NCBI RefSeq assembly: GCF_014384885.1
Contig: NZ_JACRST010000006.1
Location: forward strand, 1-64,000
From: Ligaoa zhengdingensis
Lineage (GTDB): Bacteria > Bacillota > Clostridia > Oscillospirales > Ruminococcaceae
Length of the DNA stretch: 64,000 nucleotides
Direction of reading: 5' to 3'
The notes below the pieces were generated by a model. That model was given only the letters and a program-made list of their open reading frames with translations, had not been told where the DNA came from and made no database searches. Below are positions 41,024-51,624 of this stretch, piece after piece. Position 1 is the stretch's first letter, and the number at the start of each line of letters is the position of its first letter. The translations under genes and the position numbers were made by a program.

Positions 41024-41830
41024 TCAGCCCCGCGCAGCCGCCTTTGGTTCGGCGACAAAATGGGTGCCGATCGCCTCGCCCTCCAACAGGCGGTAGAGGT
41101 TCTCGGGGTTCTTGCCGTTGATGATGGCCATATCCACCCCGTCGGCGCAGGCGATCTGTGCGGCGTGAATCTTGGTGAGCATCCCGCCGGTGCCCCGGCT
41201 GGTGCCCGCGCCGCCCGCCTTCTCCGCAATGGATTCGTCGATCTCCTCCACCCGCGCGATCAGCTTGGCGTCTGGGTCCTTGCGCGGGTCGGCGTCATAC
41301 AGCCCGTCGATATCGCTGAGAATCACCAGCGCATCGGCGTGGCAGAGCACCGCCACCAGCGCGGACAGGGTGTCGTTATCGCCGAATTCGATCTCCTCGA
41401 CCGCCACCGTGTCGTTCTCATTGACGACGGGGATGGCGTGCATCTTGAGCAGGCATTCAAACGCGTTGACACAGTTCTGCTTGCGCTCCTCCGACTCGAT
41501 CACGTCGCGGGTGAGCAGCACCTGCGCCACATTGTGGTTGTATTCGGAAAACAGCTTATCGTACATGTACATCAGCTCGCACTGGCCGATCGCCGCCAGC
41601 GCCTGCTTTGCGGTGGTGCCGCTCGGCCGGGTGCTCATCCCCAGCTTGCCCATCCCCACCGAGATGGCGCCCGACGAGACCAGGATGAGCTCCCGGCCGC
41701 TGTTTTTAATATCGGCCAGCACCTTGACAAACTGTTCGATGCGGCGGATGTTGACAAATCCCGTTTCGTGGGTCAGGGTGGAGGTTCCCACCTTGACGAC
41801 CACCCGTTTGGCGTTTTCAAAACAATTCAT
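41024..41830 (-). CDS. proB: glutamate 5-kinase (short form, no PUA domain)
   Basis: 268 aa. VVVKVGTSTLTHETGF at the N-terminus, GAISVGMGKLGM, NENDTVAVEEIEFGDNDTLS and a C-terminal GTGGMLTKIHAAQIA match amino-acid kinases of the ProB type. Full-length ProB has about 100 more residues (PUA); the short form is common in some Firmicutes. First step of proline synthesis. Confidence 0.95.
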   Translation of the reverse strand: MNCFENAKRVVVKVGTSTLTHETGFVNIRRIEQFVKVLADIKNSGRELILVSSGAISVGMGKLGMSTRPSGTTAKQALAAIGQCELMYMYDKLFSEYNHNVAQVLLTRDVIESEERKQNCVNAFECLLKMHAIPVVNENDTVAVEEIEFGDNDTLSALVAVLCHADALVILSDIDGLYDADPRKDPDAKLIARVEEIDESIAEKAGGAGTSRGTGGMLTKIHAAQIACADGVDMAIINGKNPENLYRLLEGEAIGTHFVAEPKAAARG

Positions 41831-41859
41831 GTCGTCTTTCCTCGAATTCTATTCCATTG

Positions 41860-43146
41860 TTATTTGGCGTCCTTCGCCTTTTCGCCGGGCGTATCCCCGG
41901 CCTCCTCCAGCAGCTCCACCCGCAGCTTGACGATGCGCTGCTCCTCCATCTCGGCCACAGTGACCTTGAGGCAGTCGTAGGTGAAGCCCTCACCCACCGC
42001 CGGGATGTGGCCAAGCTGTTCCAGCGCCCAGCCGCCCACGGTGGAATAATCGCACTCAAAATTTTTGACGTTGTAGTCGATCTCATCGAAGAAGTCCTCG
42101 ATGTTCAGGTCGCCCTGCACCTCGTAGCAGCGGTCGGAGACACAAATCAGGTCCTCCACCACCTCGTCGCTCTCGTCCCAAATCTCGCCCACCAACTCCT
42201 CCAGGATGTCCTCCATGGTGACCAGGCCCAGCGTGCCGCCGTACTCGTCGGTGACGATGGCCATGTGCAGCTTGCGCTGCTTGAACTCGCCCAGCAGATC
42301 GGAGATCTTCTTGGAGCGGTAGACGTACAGGCACTCGCGCACCATCTCGCGCACTTTGATCTCGCGGTGGTGCACATAGGCCTCCAGCAGGTCCTTGCCG
42401 TGGATGATGCCGATGATGTTATCGATGCTGTCCTCATACACCGGGATGCGGGAATAGCCGTGGGACACGGCGGTTTCCAGGATTTCGCCCAGGTCGTCGT
42501 CCACATCGATCGCGGTCATATCCACGCGCGGGATCAAAATCTCCTGCACGGTGGTATCGTCAAAATCCAGCGCCGACTGGATGATATCGCTCTCCTGCTC
42601 GTCGAGCACACCCTCCTCCTCGCTGTTCTGGATGATCGTCTTGAGCTCCTGCTCGGTGACGCTCGGCTCCTGCTCGCCGCGGCGGCTGACCGCCCGCTGT
42701 AGCTTCATAAACAGCCACGAGAGCGGCGCGAGCACCGTTTGCAGCACGGCCAGGGGCTTCGCCACCTTGAGGGCGATCTCCTCGGCGTGCGCCTTGGCGT
42801 AGCTCTTGGGCATCACCTCGCCAAAAATCAGCACCAGAATGGTCATCACCAGGGTGGATACAGCCGGTCCGGTCGAGGCCCCCAGCAGCACCGTCGCCAC
42901 CACCGTGGCGATCGACGAGGCGGAGAGGTTCACCACGTTGTTGCCGATCAGGATGGTGGACAGCATACGGTCGAAGTCCTCCGCGATGCGCAGCGCCAGC
43001 CGCGCGTTCTCATCGCCGTCCTCCGCGAGATTTTGCATGCGGATGCGGTTGATGCAGGAGTATGCGGTCTCCGACGCGGAGAAAAATGCCGACAGCGCCA
43101 GCAGCAGGAGCAGGGCCAAATAGGTTATGGGACTGGGTGTGTCCAA
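41860..43146 (-). CDS. CNNM/CorC-like (hemolysin C family) membrane protein
   Basis: 428 aa from TTG 43146. A stop lies just upstream in frame, and the protein opens with the usual SPITYLALLLLLALSAFFSA. An N-terminal DUF21 transmembrane domain (SETAYSCINRIRMQNLAEDG; TILIGNNVVNLSASSIATVV) is followed by paired CBS domains (about 205-325) and a C-terminal CorC_HlyC domain. Such proteins are linked to Mg2+/Co2+ transport. It heads the proBA operon by proximity (29-nt gap). Confidence 0.88.
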   Translation of the reverse strand: MDTPSPITYLALLLLLALSAFFSASETAYSCINRIRMQNLAEDGDENARLALRIAEDFDRMLSTILIGNNVVNLSASSIATVVATVLLGASTGPAVSTLVMTILVLIFGEVMPKSYAKAHAEEIALKVAKPLAVLQTVLAPLSWLFMKLQRAVSRRGEQEPSVTEQELKTIIQNSEEEGVLDEQESDIIQSALDFDDTTVQEILIPRVDMTAIDVDDDLGEILETAVSHGYSRIPVYEDSIDNIIGIIHGKDLLEAYVHHREIKVREMVRECLYVYRSKKISDLLGEFKQRKLHMAIVTDEYGGTLGLVTMEDILEELVGEIWDESDEVVEDLICVSDRCYEVQGDLNIEDFFDEIDYNVKNFECDYSTVGGWALEQLGHIPAVGEGFTYDCLKVTVAEMEEQRIVKLRVELLEEAGDTPGEKAKDAK

Positions 43147-43286
43147 GGACGATCAACTCTACTTTCTGTTTTATATAATAAGAAAAAATCCATGCGTAAC
43201 TGTATTTTATCAAACCGCGCGCCAATTCTCAACCGTCGCGGCGAAGTTTTTACAGCTTATTCATATAGCAACCTGTTTTATCCATC

Positions 43287-43326
43287 CAAAAAATCGGCGC
43301 TCCGCCGCGCAAACGGTGGAACGCCG
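43287..43326 (-). terminator. terminator after the small membrane protein gene
   Basis: On the minus strand CGGCGTTCCACCG and CGGCGGAGCGCCG arms, then ATTTTTTGG. Confidence 0.75.
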
Positions 43327-43351
43327 ACTATCTGCTTCAGGTGCCGCCGGG

Positions 43352-43801
43352 TCAGGCCGCGGAGCGTATGATGATATCCACGATGAGTGTCACCAGGATG
43401 GGAAAGGCGATGATCGCGGGCGCTTTGAGCGCACGCAGCAGCAGGCCCATCCAGCGTGAGCGGCTGACCGCCTGCGGCGGTTCTTCCTCTTCCTCCGGCT
43501 CCTCGGGCTCTCCTGCCGGGTCGGGTCGGTCCTCTTCGGGGAACTCCCCTTCGGGTTTGGTCAAGGGCCTGGGTTTGACGGCCACTGGGGGAAGCTGCCG
43601 CACATTGATGATTGCCAGCAGCAGCGGCACCACCAACAGCGTCCAATATACAATATTGATCTGCCCATACCCCAGCAGGCGCGCAACCACATAGGCCAGC
43701 GGGCAAGCCAGAAACCACACCAGCGTATACAGCCGGCGGATGGTCCTCCGCTGCTTCTCCAGCTCCTTTTCCGTTTTCTGCACAGCCTTTTTGTTCGACA
43801 T
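43352..43801 (-). CDS. hypothetical membrane protein with acidic proline-rich linker
   Basis: 149 aa from ATG 43801; the longer frame to 44050 lies in rarA. Two N-terminal helices (TLVWFLACPLAYVVARLLGY; IVYWTLLVVPLLLAIINV), a Glu/Pro-rich linker (EEPEEEEEPPQ) and one C-terminal helix (APAIIAFPILVTLIVDIIIR). It follows rarA by 4 nt. No family recognised. Confidence 0.65.
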   Translation of the reverse strand: MSNKKAVQKTEKELEKQRRTIRRLYTLVWFLACPLAYVVARLLGYGQINIVYWTLLVVPLLLAIINVRQLPPVAVKPRPLTKPEGEFPEEDRPDPAGEPEEPEEEEEPPQAVSRSRWMGLLLRALKAPAIIAFPILVTLIVDIIIRSAA

Positions 43802-43805
43802 AGCC

Positions 43806-45083
43806 TTATCCCTCTTTCTTTCGCTGGACGCCCTCGCGGTAGCTCTTGGCCATCTGCTCGGTCTTATTGTCGCCAAAGGTGTAATAGACCCGATCCCGGA
43901 GGCTGTCGGGCAGGTATTGCTGCTCCACCCAATGCCCCGGGTAATCGTGCGGATACCGATAAAACTGGCCCTTTTTTTCCACCTCCGCGCCGTCGTAATG
44001 CTTATTTTGCAGGCAACGCGGCGGCGGCCCGCCCCGGCCGGCCCGCACATCTGCGAGGGCCGCGTCGATGGCGAGATTGGCTGAATTGGATTTGGGCGCG
44101 GTACACATCAGTACCACCGCCTCGGCCAGCGGGATGCGCGCTTCGGGCAGCCCGAGCTGCAGCGCGGAATCCACGCAGCTTTTGACGATGACAGCCGCCA
44201 TCGGGTAGGCGAGCCCCACGTCCTCCGAGGCCATTACCAGCAGGCGGCGGCAGGGGGAGAGCAGGTCGCCCGCCTCCAACAGGCGCGCCAGGTAGTGCAG
44301 GGCGGCGTTTTCGTCCGAGCCCCGCACCGATTTTTGCAGCGCGGAGACCAGGTCGTAGTGCTCGTCGCCCGCGCGGTCGTACTTGTTGGCGCTGCGCTGG
44401 CTCACCTGTTCGGCGTCCTCCAGCGCCACCGCGTAGTTCCCATTCCCATCCGCACGCGCGGCCAGGGCGCACAGCTCCACGGCGTTGACCGCCTTGCGCA
44501 CGTCCCCGCCGCAGGAGAGCGCGATCCGCTCCACCACCTCGTCGGATACGGCGACTGAGTATCCCAGCTCGCGCTCCATCGCGCCGAACGCGCGCCGCAC
44601 AGCCGGGGCGATCTCCTCCGCGGACACGGGCTTAAACTCAAACACCGTGCTGCGGCTGAGGATCGCGTTGTAGATATAAAAATAGGGGTTCTCGGTGGTG
44701 GAGGCGATCAGGGTGATCTGCCCGTTTTCAATGAACTCCAGCAGGCTCTGCTGCTGCTTTTTATTGAGATATTGAATCTCGTCGAGGTAGAGCAGCACCC
44801 CGTTCATCCCGCCGAACGTGTCGCACTCCGCGACCACCTCGCGGATGTCCGCGGTGGAGGCGGTGGTGCCGTTGAGCTTGAACAGCCGCTTGCCCGCGGT
44901 CTGCGCGATGATGCGCGCCACCGTGGTTTTGCCCACCCCCGAGGGACCGTAAAAGATGAGGTTTGGGATGCTGCCGCTCTCCACGATGCGCCGCAAAACC
45001 TTGTCGGGGCCCAAAATATGGCGCTGCCCCACCACCTCGTCGAGCGTTTGCGGCCGGATGCGGTCGGCCAAAGGCGCGGTCAA
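43806..45083 (-). CDS. rarA: replication-associated recombination protein A (MgsA/RarA ATPase)
   Basis: 425 aa from TTG 45083 behind GGAAGGGGGGAG. LADRIRPQTLDEVVGQRHIL, Walker A FYGPSGVGKTTVARI and LLYLDEIQYLNKKQQQSLL (Walker B) are diagnostic. The C-terminal MgsA domain includes SANKYDRAGDEHYDLVSALQ and HYLARLLEAGD. It acts at stalled forks. Confidence 0.95.
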   Translation of the reverse strand: MTAPLADRIRPQTLDEVVGQRHILGPDKVLRRIVESGSIPNLIFYGPSGVGKTTVARIIAQTAGKRLFKLNGTTASTADIREVVAECDTFGGMNGVLLYLDEIQYLNKKQQQSLLEFIENGQITLIASTTENPYFYIYNAILSRSTVFEFKPVSAEEIAPAVRRAFGAMERELGYSVAVSDEVVERIALSCGGDVRKAVNAVELCALAARADGNGNYAVALEDAEQVSQRSANKYDRAGDEHYDLVSALQKSVRGSDENAALHYLARLLEAGDLLSPCRRLLVMASEDVGLAYPMAAVIVKSCVDSALQLGLPEARIPLAEAVVLMCTAPKSNSANLAIDAALADVRAGRGGPPPRCLQNKHYDGAEVEKKGQFYRYPHDYPGHWVEQQYLPDSLRDRVYYTFGDNKTEQMAKSYREGVQRKKEG

Positions 45084-45114
45084 GGCGCTCCCCCCTTCCT
45101 CATGTTCGGATGGT

Positions 45115-46368
<1,254 letters not shown>

Positions 46369-46464
46369 GTTCCATCTTCCTCTCAAAAATAATCTTTTCC
46401 CACGCTTGGCGTCGATAATTAGGAATATTATACCTCGTATCGCCCCTATTCGCAAGCTGAAAAG

Positions 46465-46494
46465 TTGACGATAGAGCGGATTCCCGTCTATAAT
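46465..46494 (+). promoter_or_regulatory. birA promoter
   Basis: TTGACG, 18-bp spacer, TATAAT, 30 bp before the birA start. Confidence 0.8.
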
Positions 46495-46523
46495 AGGGAT
46501 AAAAGTGGGAGGCGGTATGGAAT

Positions 46524-47504
46524 ATGGCAAAATTGGACGTGCTGCGCATCTTGGAGGACGGCAAGGGGGACTATGTCTCAGGCGAGGAGCTGGCTGCAAA
46601 GCTGGGGCTCTCGCGCGCCGCGGTGTGGAAGTCGATCCGCGCCCTACAGGAGGACGGCTACCAGATCGAGAGCAAGCAGGGCAGCGGTTACCGCCTGGAG
46701 GAGACGACCGACGCTCTGCTGGAATCGAAGATTCTCGAGCACCTGCACACCACCCGGCTGCCGGTCGCGCTCGACCTGCGCGACACGGTCGACTCCACCA
46801 ACACACAGCTGCGCGCCGCAGCGTATGCGGGCGCGCCCGAGGGCACGGTGATTGTGGCGGACAAGCAGACCGCGGGCAAGGGGAGGCTGGGTCGCAGCTT
46901 TTATTCCCCCAACCGCAACGGCGTCTATATGAGCGTGCTGCTGCGCCCCAATCTGCCGTTCGATCAGATCCACTTCCTCACCATGCTGGCGGCGGTGTGC
47001 GTGGTGGAGGCCGTGCGGACGGTAGCGGGCGTGGAGGCGCAGATCAAATGGGTCAACGATGTTTTGGTCGATGGCAAAAAGCTGTGCGGCATCCTCAACG
47101 AGGCGGCGGTCGAGGGGGAGAGCGGCCGGCTCGGCTTTGTCGTCATGGGCATCGGGGTCAACGTGGGCACCACCAGCGATTTTCCTGAAATGCAGCGGAA
47201 CACGCCCGGGGCGCTGCGCGACTACAGCTCCGTCCCGTTCTCCCGCTGCCGGCTGATCGCCCAGATCCTCAACAACCTCGACCGCTACTACTACCCCTAC
47301 ATTGAGACGCGGGACAGCGCCGCCTTTTTGGACACTTACCGGCGGGCGCTCTGCCTGGTTGGGCGGCAGGTCACGGTGACGCGCGGGGACGAAAGCTACC
47401 CCGCCCTGGTGACCGGGCTTTCGGACAGCGGCGGCCTGTTGGTGCGCGCCAACGACGGCCGGACGCTGGAACTCACCTCGGGCGAGGTTTCCATCCGGAT
47501 GTGA
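46524..47504 (+). CDS. birA: biotin-protein ligase / biotin operon repressor
   Basis: 326 aa, ATG after GGGAGGCGG. Residues 1-65 are a winged helix (YVSGEELAAKLGLSRAAVWK). The ligase domain has ADKQTAGKGRLGRSFYSPN (biotin/ATP loop) and QIKWVNDVLVDGKKLCGIL. A C-terminal SH3-like domain follows. It biotinylates carboxylases and represses biotin genes. Confidence 0.97.
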   Translation: MAKLDVLRILEDGKGDYVSGEELAAKLGLSRAAVWKSIRALQEDGYQIESKQGSGYRLEETTDALLESKILEHLHTTRLPVALDLRDTVDSTNTQLRAAAYAGAPEGTVIVADKQTAGKGRLGRSFYSPNRNGVYMSVLLRPNLPFDQIHFLTMLAAVCVVEAVRTVAGVEAQIKWVNDVLVDGKKLCGILNEAAVEGESGRLGFVVMGIGVNVGTTSDFPEMQRNTPGALRDYSSVPFSRCRLIAQILNNLDRYYYPYIETRDSAAFLDTYRRALCLVGRQVTVTRGDESYPALVTGLSDSGGLLVRANDGRTLELTSGEVSIRM

Positions 47505-47525
47505 CAACTGAATGAAATGGAAACG

Positions 47526-47562
47526 AGGGGAGGACGGCCGCGTCCCCCTTCTTTATTTTTAA
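47526..47562 (+). terminator. birA terminator
   Basis: GGGGAGGACG and CGTCCCCC arms with T-rich tail (TTCTTTATTTTT). Confidence 0.65.
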
Positions 47563-47656
47563 CACCGCTTTAACGCCCCGCTCTCCTCGCGCATAAGATA
47601 AGGATGACAGCCCACTTTGCGGCTTCAAAATCACAACATATGAAGGAGCAAATCCT

Positions 47657-48016
47657 ATGGATAATATGATTCTGCTGAGCCGGATGGAGAACGTCCCCAC
47701 TCCTCCGGTGACCCCTACCCCTCCGGCAGTTCCCTGCCCGCCGGTCCCCTGTCCGCCGGAGGAGTCTGTGCCGCCCACCGAACCGGAGAAACCGACGCCC
47801 CCGGTCCAGCCGGAAAGGCCTACGCCGGTCCCCCCCGTCGGACCCAAACCGGAGTGCGGCATTGACGACAACCCGTGCATGCCTGCGCTTGCCATGGGGT
47901 ATGTACCGATGCAGCAGTGGCGCAAGCTCTACGAGCCCGAGGTCGCGCTCTCGCGTGCGACATTGTTTATGGAGCTCGACAAACCGTTTATCGGCGAGGA
48001 GGTGCGGTCGAAATGA
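47657..48016 (+). CDS. cotJA: spore coat-associated protein CotJA-like
   Basis: 119 aa, with GAAGGAG 8 nt upstream. The N-terminal half is Pro-rich low complexity. The C-terminal CotJA domain has LAMGYVPMQQWRKLYEPEVA, then LSRATLFMELDKPF. CotJA, CotJB and CotJC form an inner-coat unit in endospores. A mother-cell sigma promoter probably lies at 47590-47625 but was not resolved. Confidence 0.92.
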   Translation: MDNMILLSRMENVPTPPVTPTPPAVPCPPVPCPPEESVPPTEPEKPTPPVQPERPTPVPPVGPKPECGIDDNPCMPALAMGYVPMQQWRKLYEPEVALSRATLFMELDKPFIGEEVRSK

Positions 48017-48270
48017 CGGAGGAACAGAGAGTTTTACTCAATCGAGTCCGCGTGTGCGATTTCGTCCTGCTGGAAGCGGGAGAATTTTTGGACACCCATC
48101 CCGACGACCCGGCGGCGCTCGCTTACTTTAAAAAGTACAACGAAATGTCGCAGGAGGCCACCAAGGAGTACACCTCCAAATTCGGTCCGCTGACCAAACG
48201 CGATTACAACGGCGGTCCCCGCTGGGACTGGGTGGACGGCCCGTGGCCCTGGGAAAAGGAGGGTAACTAA
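48013..48270 (+). CDS. cotJB: spore coat protein CotJB
   Basis: 85 aa, ATG overlapping the cotJA stop (ATGA). RVCDFVLLEAGEFLDTHPDD, PAALAYFKKYNE and WDWVDGPWPWEKEGN are characteristic of CotJB. Confidence 0.95.
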   Translation: MTEEQRVLLNRVRVCDFVLLEAGEFLDTHPDDPAALAYFKKYNEMSQEATKEYTSKFGPLTKRDYNGGPRWDWVDGPWPWEKEGN

Positions 48271-48273
48271 CCT

Positions 48274-48621
48274 ATGTGGAATTATCAGAAGAGACTGCAA
48301 TACCCGGTTAAGATCAAAAACGCCGACCCCGCAATGGCGAGGATCGTACTCGCACAGCTGGGCGGCCCTGACGGGGAGATGGGCGCTGCGACCCGCTATC
48401 TGAACCAGCGTTACGCCATGCCCTACGACGAGGGCAAAGCCATACTCACCGATATCGGTACATCGGTATCGGTGAATGCCCCTTTGGACTCTCAGCGCCG
48501 CCCACTCCGCGCAAAACCGGGCAGGTATGCCTTTCAGCCGCGCCTCCAGATTGCTGCGCCAGGGTTTCACAGTACGAAACCCCATTGGAATGTCTGCGCA
48601 GTTTCGCCCTCAATTCTGTAA
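48274..48621 (+). pseudogene. cotJC: cotJC, truncated/interrupted after about 62 codons
   Basis: The frame starts as normal CotJC (MWNYQKRLQYPVKIKNADPA, GGPDGEMGAATRYLNQRYAM, AILTDIGT) and then loses homology at about 48460. The expected continuation (EELAHLE..., Mn-catalase di-metal ligands) is absent and the frame runs into unrelated residues for another 50 codons. The break coincides with an ATCGGTACATCGGT sequence. The Cas operon starts about 280 bp on. The missing 3' part was not found in the rest of the window. Confidence 0.88.
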
Positions 48622-48694
48622 TTTGAGTCACAAATTGTAAGAATTGGGGGATTTGCCTTGTCTTTTGTCGCCATTTTTGCTACAATCTAATTGG

Positions 48695-48700
48695 TATAAT
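48695..48700 (+). promoter_or_regulatory. probable cas operon promoter (-10)
   Basis: TATAAT at 48695-48700 within a strongly AT-rich 80 bp, 43 bp before cas3. No good -35 hexamer was identified. Confidence 0.5.
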
Positions 48701-48742
48701 TATCCATAATTCTTGTTTATAATTTTATAAAATGAGGTGATT

Positions 48743-50890
48743 TTGCTGGAATACATCGCCCATCGCCGGGAATCGGACGGCGCTACCCAACCCTTGGCCG
48801 AGCATCTGCTCAGCGTGGCCGAATTGGCCGGAGAATTTGCTGCTTCCTTCCACGGTTCGGCCTATGCGTATCAAATCGGGCTGGGCCACGACCTGGGGAA
48901 AAGCTCTCCCGAGGCCCAGGCCCGGATGCGCGGGGAGCGCGGCCCGGTGGATCATTCCACCGCCGGCGCCCAAGCGGCCAATCCCCTGTTGGGTGCCGCC
49001 GCGGCCTACTGTGTGGCGGGGCATCATGCGGGGCTTCCTAATGGCGGAACCGCTGCCGACACTGCGGATGACTCCACCCTGGCCGCCCGGCTTCATCGCC
49101 CTGTACCGGACTGCTCCCGCCTGGGGATCGTTCCGCTGGAGAAAACGCCGCTCCCCGCCGTCCCACTGCTGGGGCAGAAGGGCTTTTCCTTCGCTTTTTT
49201 GACCCGCATGCTGTTCTCCTGCCTGGTGGACGCCGACTTTTTGGACACCGAGCGCTTTATGAAGCCGGAGCGCAGCGGCCGCGGGATGGGGGAACCCATG
49301 GATGTCCTTCTTCAAAGGATGGAGCGCCACGTGGAGGACCTGCTGAAAAAGGAATCCGCCTGTGAGCTGAACCGCTTGCGGTCCGGCGTCCTCCGCCTCT
49401 GCCGGAAGAAAGGGGACGCCCTCCCCAGGGGGCTCTACACCCTGACTGTGCCCACCGGCGGCGGCAAAACCGATTCCTCCCTGGCCTTTGCGCTCCACCA
49501 CGCCGCGGCCCAGGGGATGCGGCGGGTTTTATATGCCGTCCCCTTCACCACCATCATCGAACAAACCTCGAATAAGTTCCGTGAGATATTGGGGGATGAG
49601 AACGTGCTGGAGCACCATTCCAACCTCTCATTTCAGGATGGGCCGCAGGACGAGCCCAACCCGCACCGTCTGGCAGCCGAAAACTGGGACGCGCCGGTGG
49701 TGGTGACCACCAACGTGCAGTTCTTTGAGTCGCTTTTTGCCAACCGCCCCGGCCGGTGCCGCAAGCTGCACAATATCGCCGGCAGCGTCATCCTGCTGGA
49801 CGAGGCGCAATCCCTGCCGGTCCCCTACCTGCTTCCCTGCCTGCGTGCGCTGGCCGAGCTGGTGCGCAACTACGGATGCACAGTGGTGCTCTGCACCGCC
49901 ACCCAGCCCGCCCTGCAAAGGCTGTTTCCCTGCGGCGTGACCGCCCAGGAGCTGGCGGAGAACCTGCCGGAGCTGTTCCAGAGGTTTCGGCGCACCCGAT
50001 TTGTCCGGGAAGGGGCGCTCACCGACGAAGCGCTGATACAGCGGCTGCGGGAGGAACCCCAGGTGCTGTGCATCGTCAACACCCGCCGTCACGCGCAGGC
50101 CCTGTTTCAGGGGCTACAGGGCGCCGAGGGGTTGTTCCACCTCTCCACGCTGATGTACCCGGAGCACCGCCGCCGCGCCTTGGAAACCATCCGGGAACGC
50201 CTGAAAGCCGGACTTCCCTGCCGGGTCATCTCCACCACGCTGATCGAGGCCGGGGTGGACGTGGATTTTGCTTCGGTCTACCGGGCGGAATCCGGCCTAG
50301 ATTCCATGATTCAGGCGGCCGGCCGCTGCAACCGGGAAAACAAAAAACCATTGGAATCCAGCATCGTGCACCTGTTTGCACCCGACGAGCAGTACACCGG
50401 GCATCTCCCCTCCTCGATGAAGCGGCCGCTGGAGGTGGCAAAAAACATACTCCAAAAATATGAGGACATCGCCTCCCCCGAGGCGGTGCACGCCTATTTT
50501 CAGCAGCTCTATTTCCTGACCGGGGACGGCCTCGACCAGAAGCGCATCGTCGACCGCCTGGAAAAGAGCGGCGTTTGCGTCCCCTTTGCCGATATCGCCC
50601 AGGACTTTCAGCTCATCGAGCAGGACACAGATACCATCCTGATCCCTCTGGACGAAAAAGCGGAACCGCTGGCGCAGGAGCTGCGGGAACAGGGCCCCAA
50701 CCGGGTGCTGCTGCGCAAAATTGTTCCCTATTCCGTGTCCGTCTATCACGACCATTTGAAGCGGCTGGCCGGAGCGGGCTCCCTCCAGGCGGTTGCCGAC
50801 GGCCTCTACCTCCTCGCCGACCTGTCGCTGTATGACCAGGACACCGGCCTCAAGCTGGATGTGGAGGGGGGAATCGGTCATTTCCACTAG
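48743..50890 (+). CDS. cas3: Cas3 (HD nuclease-helicase, type I-C)
   Basis: About 715 aa from TTG 48743 (GTG 48737 is an alternative inside the Shine-Dalgarno GAGGTGAT). HD nuclease: HLLSVAELAGEF, GLGHDLGKSS and AGHHAGLPNGG. Helicase: TVPTGGGKTDSSLAFAL (Walker A), VILLDEAQSLP (DEAQ box), LCTATQPAL (motif III) and IQAAGRCNRENK (motif VI). It shreds DNA recruited by Cascade. First gene of a compact 7-gene operon. Confidence 0.95.
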   Translation: MLEYIAHRRESDGATQPLAEHLLSVAELAGEFAASFHGSAYAYQIGLGHDLGKSSPEAQARMRGERGPVDHSTAGAQAANPLLGAAAAYCVAGHHAGLPNGGTAADTADDSTLAARLHRPVPDCSRLGIVPLEKTPLPAVPLLGQKGFSFAFLTRMLFSCLVDADFLDTERFMKPERSGRGMGEPMDVLLQRMERHVEDLLKKESACELNRLRSGVLRLCRKKGDALPRGLYTLTVPTGGGKTDSSLAFALHHAAAQGMRRVLYAVPFTTIIEQTSNKFREILGDENVLEHHSNLSFQDGPQDEPNPHRLAAENWDAPVVVTTNVQFFESLFANRPGRCRKLHNIAGSVILLDEAQSLPVPYLLPCLRALAELVRNYGCTVVLCTATQPALQRLFPCGVTAQELAENLPELFQRFRRTRFVREGALTDEALIQRLREEPQVLCIVNTRRHAQALFQGLQGAEGLFHLSTLMYPEHRRRALETIRERLKAGLPCRVISTTLIEAGVDVDFASVYRAESGLDSMIQAAGRCNRENKKPLESSIVHLFAPDEQYTGHLPSSMKRPLEVAKNILQKYEDIASPEAVHAYFQQLYFLTGDGLDQKRIVDRLEKSGVCVPFADIAQDFQLIEQDTDTILIPLDEKAEPLAQELREQGPNRVLLRKIVPYSVSVYHDHLKRLAGAGSLQAVADGLYLLADLSLYDQDTGLKLDVEGGIGHFH

Positions 50891-50964
50891 GCGTCAACCT
50901 TTGCACGGCCTTAGGGCCGGTCAACTTTACATAGAATGAATCAAGAGAAAGGAAGTGATGGGGA

Positions 50965-51624
50965 ATGGGATTCGGCGTACAAGTGGAAATCTGGGGCGAC
51001 TACGCCCTGTTTTCCCGCCCGGAGCTCAAGGTCGAGCGCATGTCCTATGACATGATTACGCCGTCCGCCGCCCGGGGCATCCTGGACGCGATCTATTTTC
51101 ACCCGGGGATGCGCTGGGTCATCGACCGCATCCATGTCCGGAACCCGATCCAGTTCACCAACATCCGGCGCAACGAGGTGAAATCGAAGATCAACGCCAG
51201 CACGGCGCGCAGCGCGATGTCCTCCAACGCGCCCCTTTACCTGGCCTCCTCGGCGGATATCGTACAGCGCGCCTCCACGCTCCTGCGGGATGTGCGCTAT
51301 GTGATCGAGGCGCACTTCGAGCTGACCGACCGGATGGGGGAACAGGACAGCGCCGAAAAGTTCTACGCCATCGCCATGCGCCGCCTGAAAAACGGCCAGT
51401 GCTATCATCAGCCCTGCATGGGCTGCCGGGAGTTTCCCGCCCGGTTTGCCCTGTGGGATGGCAGCCCGTTGGAGCCCCCCGAGGGACTGGCCGGTGAGCG
51501 GGATCTGGGGCTGATGCTCTACGACCTGGACTACTCGGACCCGGAGGACATCCGCTCCATATTCTTCCGCGCCGTCCTGCGGGACGGCACGCTGGACCTG
51601 ACCGATTGCGAGGTGTTTCGATGA
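50965..51624 (+). CDS. cas5c: Cas5c (Cas5d) crRNA-processing protein
   Basis: 219 aa, AAAGGAAG before the ATG. GVQVEIWGDYALFSRPELKV, MSYDMITPSAARGILDAIYF and the central IQFTNIRRNEVKSKIN match I-C Cas5. In this subtype Cas5 replaces Cas6 and cleaves the repeat hairpin at its base to make crRNA. Confidence 0.95.
   Translation: MGFGVQVEIWGDYALFSRPELKVERMSYDMITPSAARGILDAIYFHPGMRWVIDRIHVRNPIQFTNIRRNEVKSKINASTARSAMSSNAPLYLASSADIVQRASTLLRDVRYVIEAHFELTDRMGEQDSAEKFYAIAMRRLKNGQCYHQPCMGCREFPARFALWDGSPLEPPEGLAGERDLGLMLYDLDYSDPEDIRSIFFRAVLRDGTLDLTDCEVFR

Noticed and set aside
39746..41980. 744-aa plus-strand ORF
   Set aside because: Antisense to proA and proB, which are unmistakable on the minus strand; high GC produces the long shadow.
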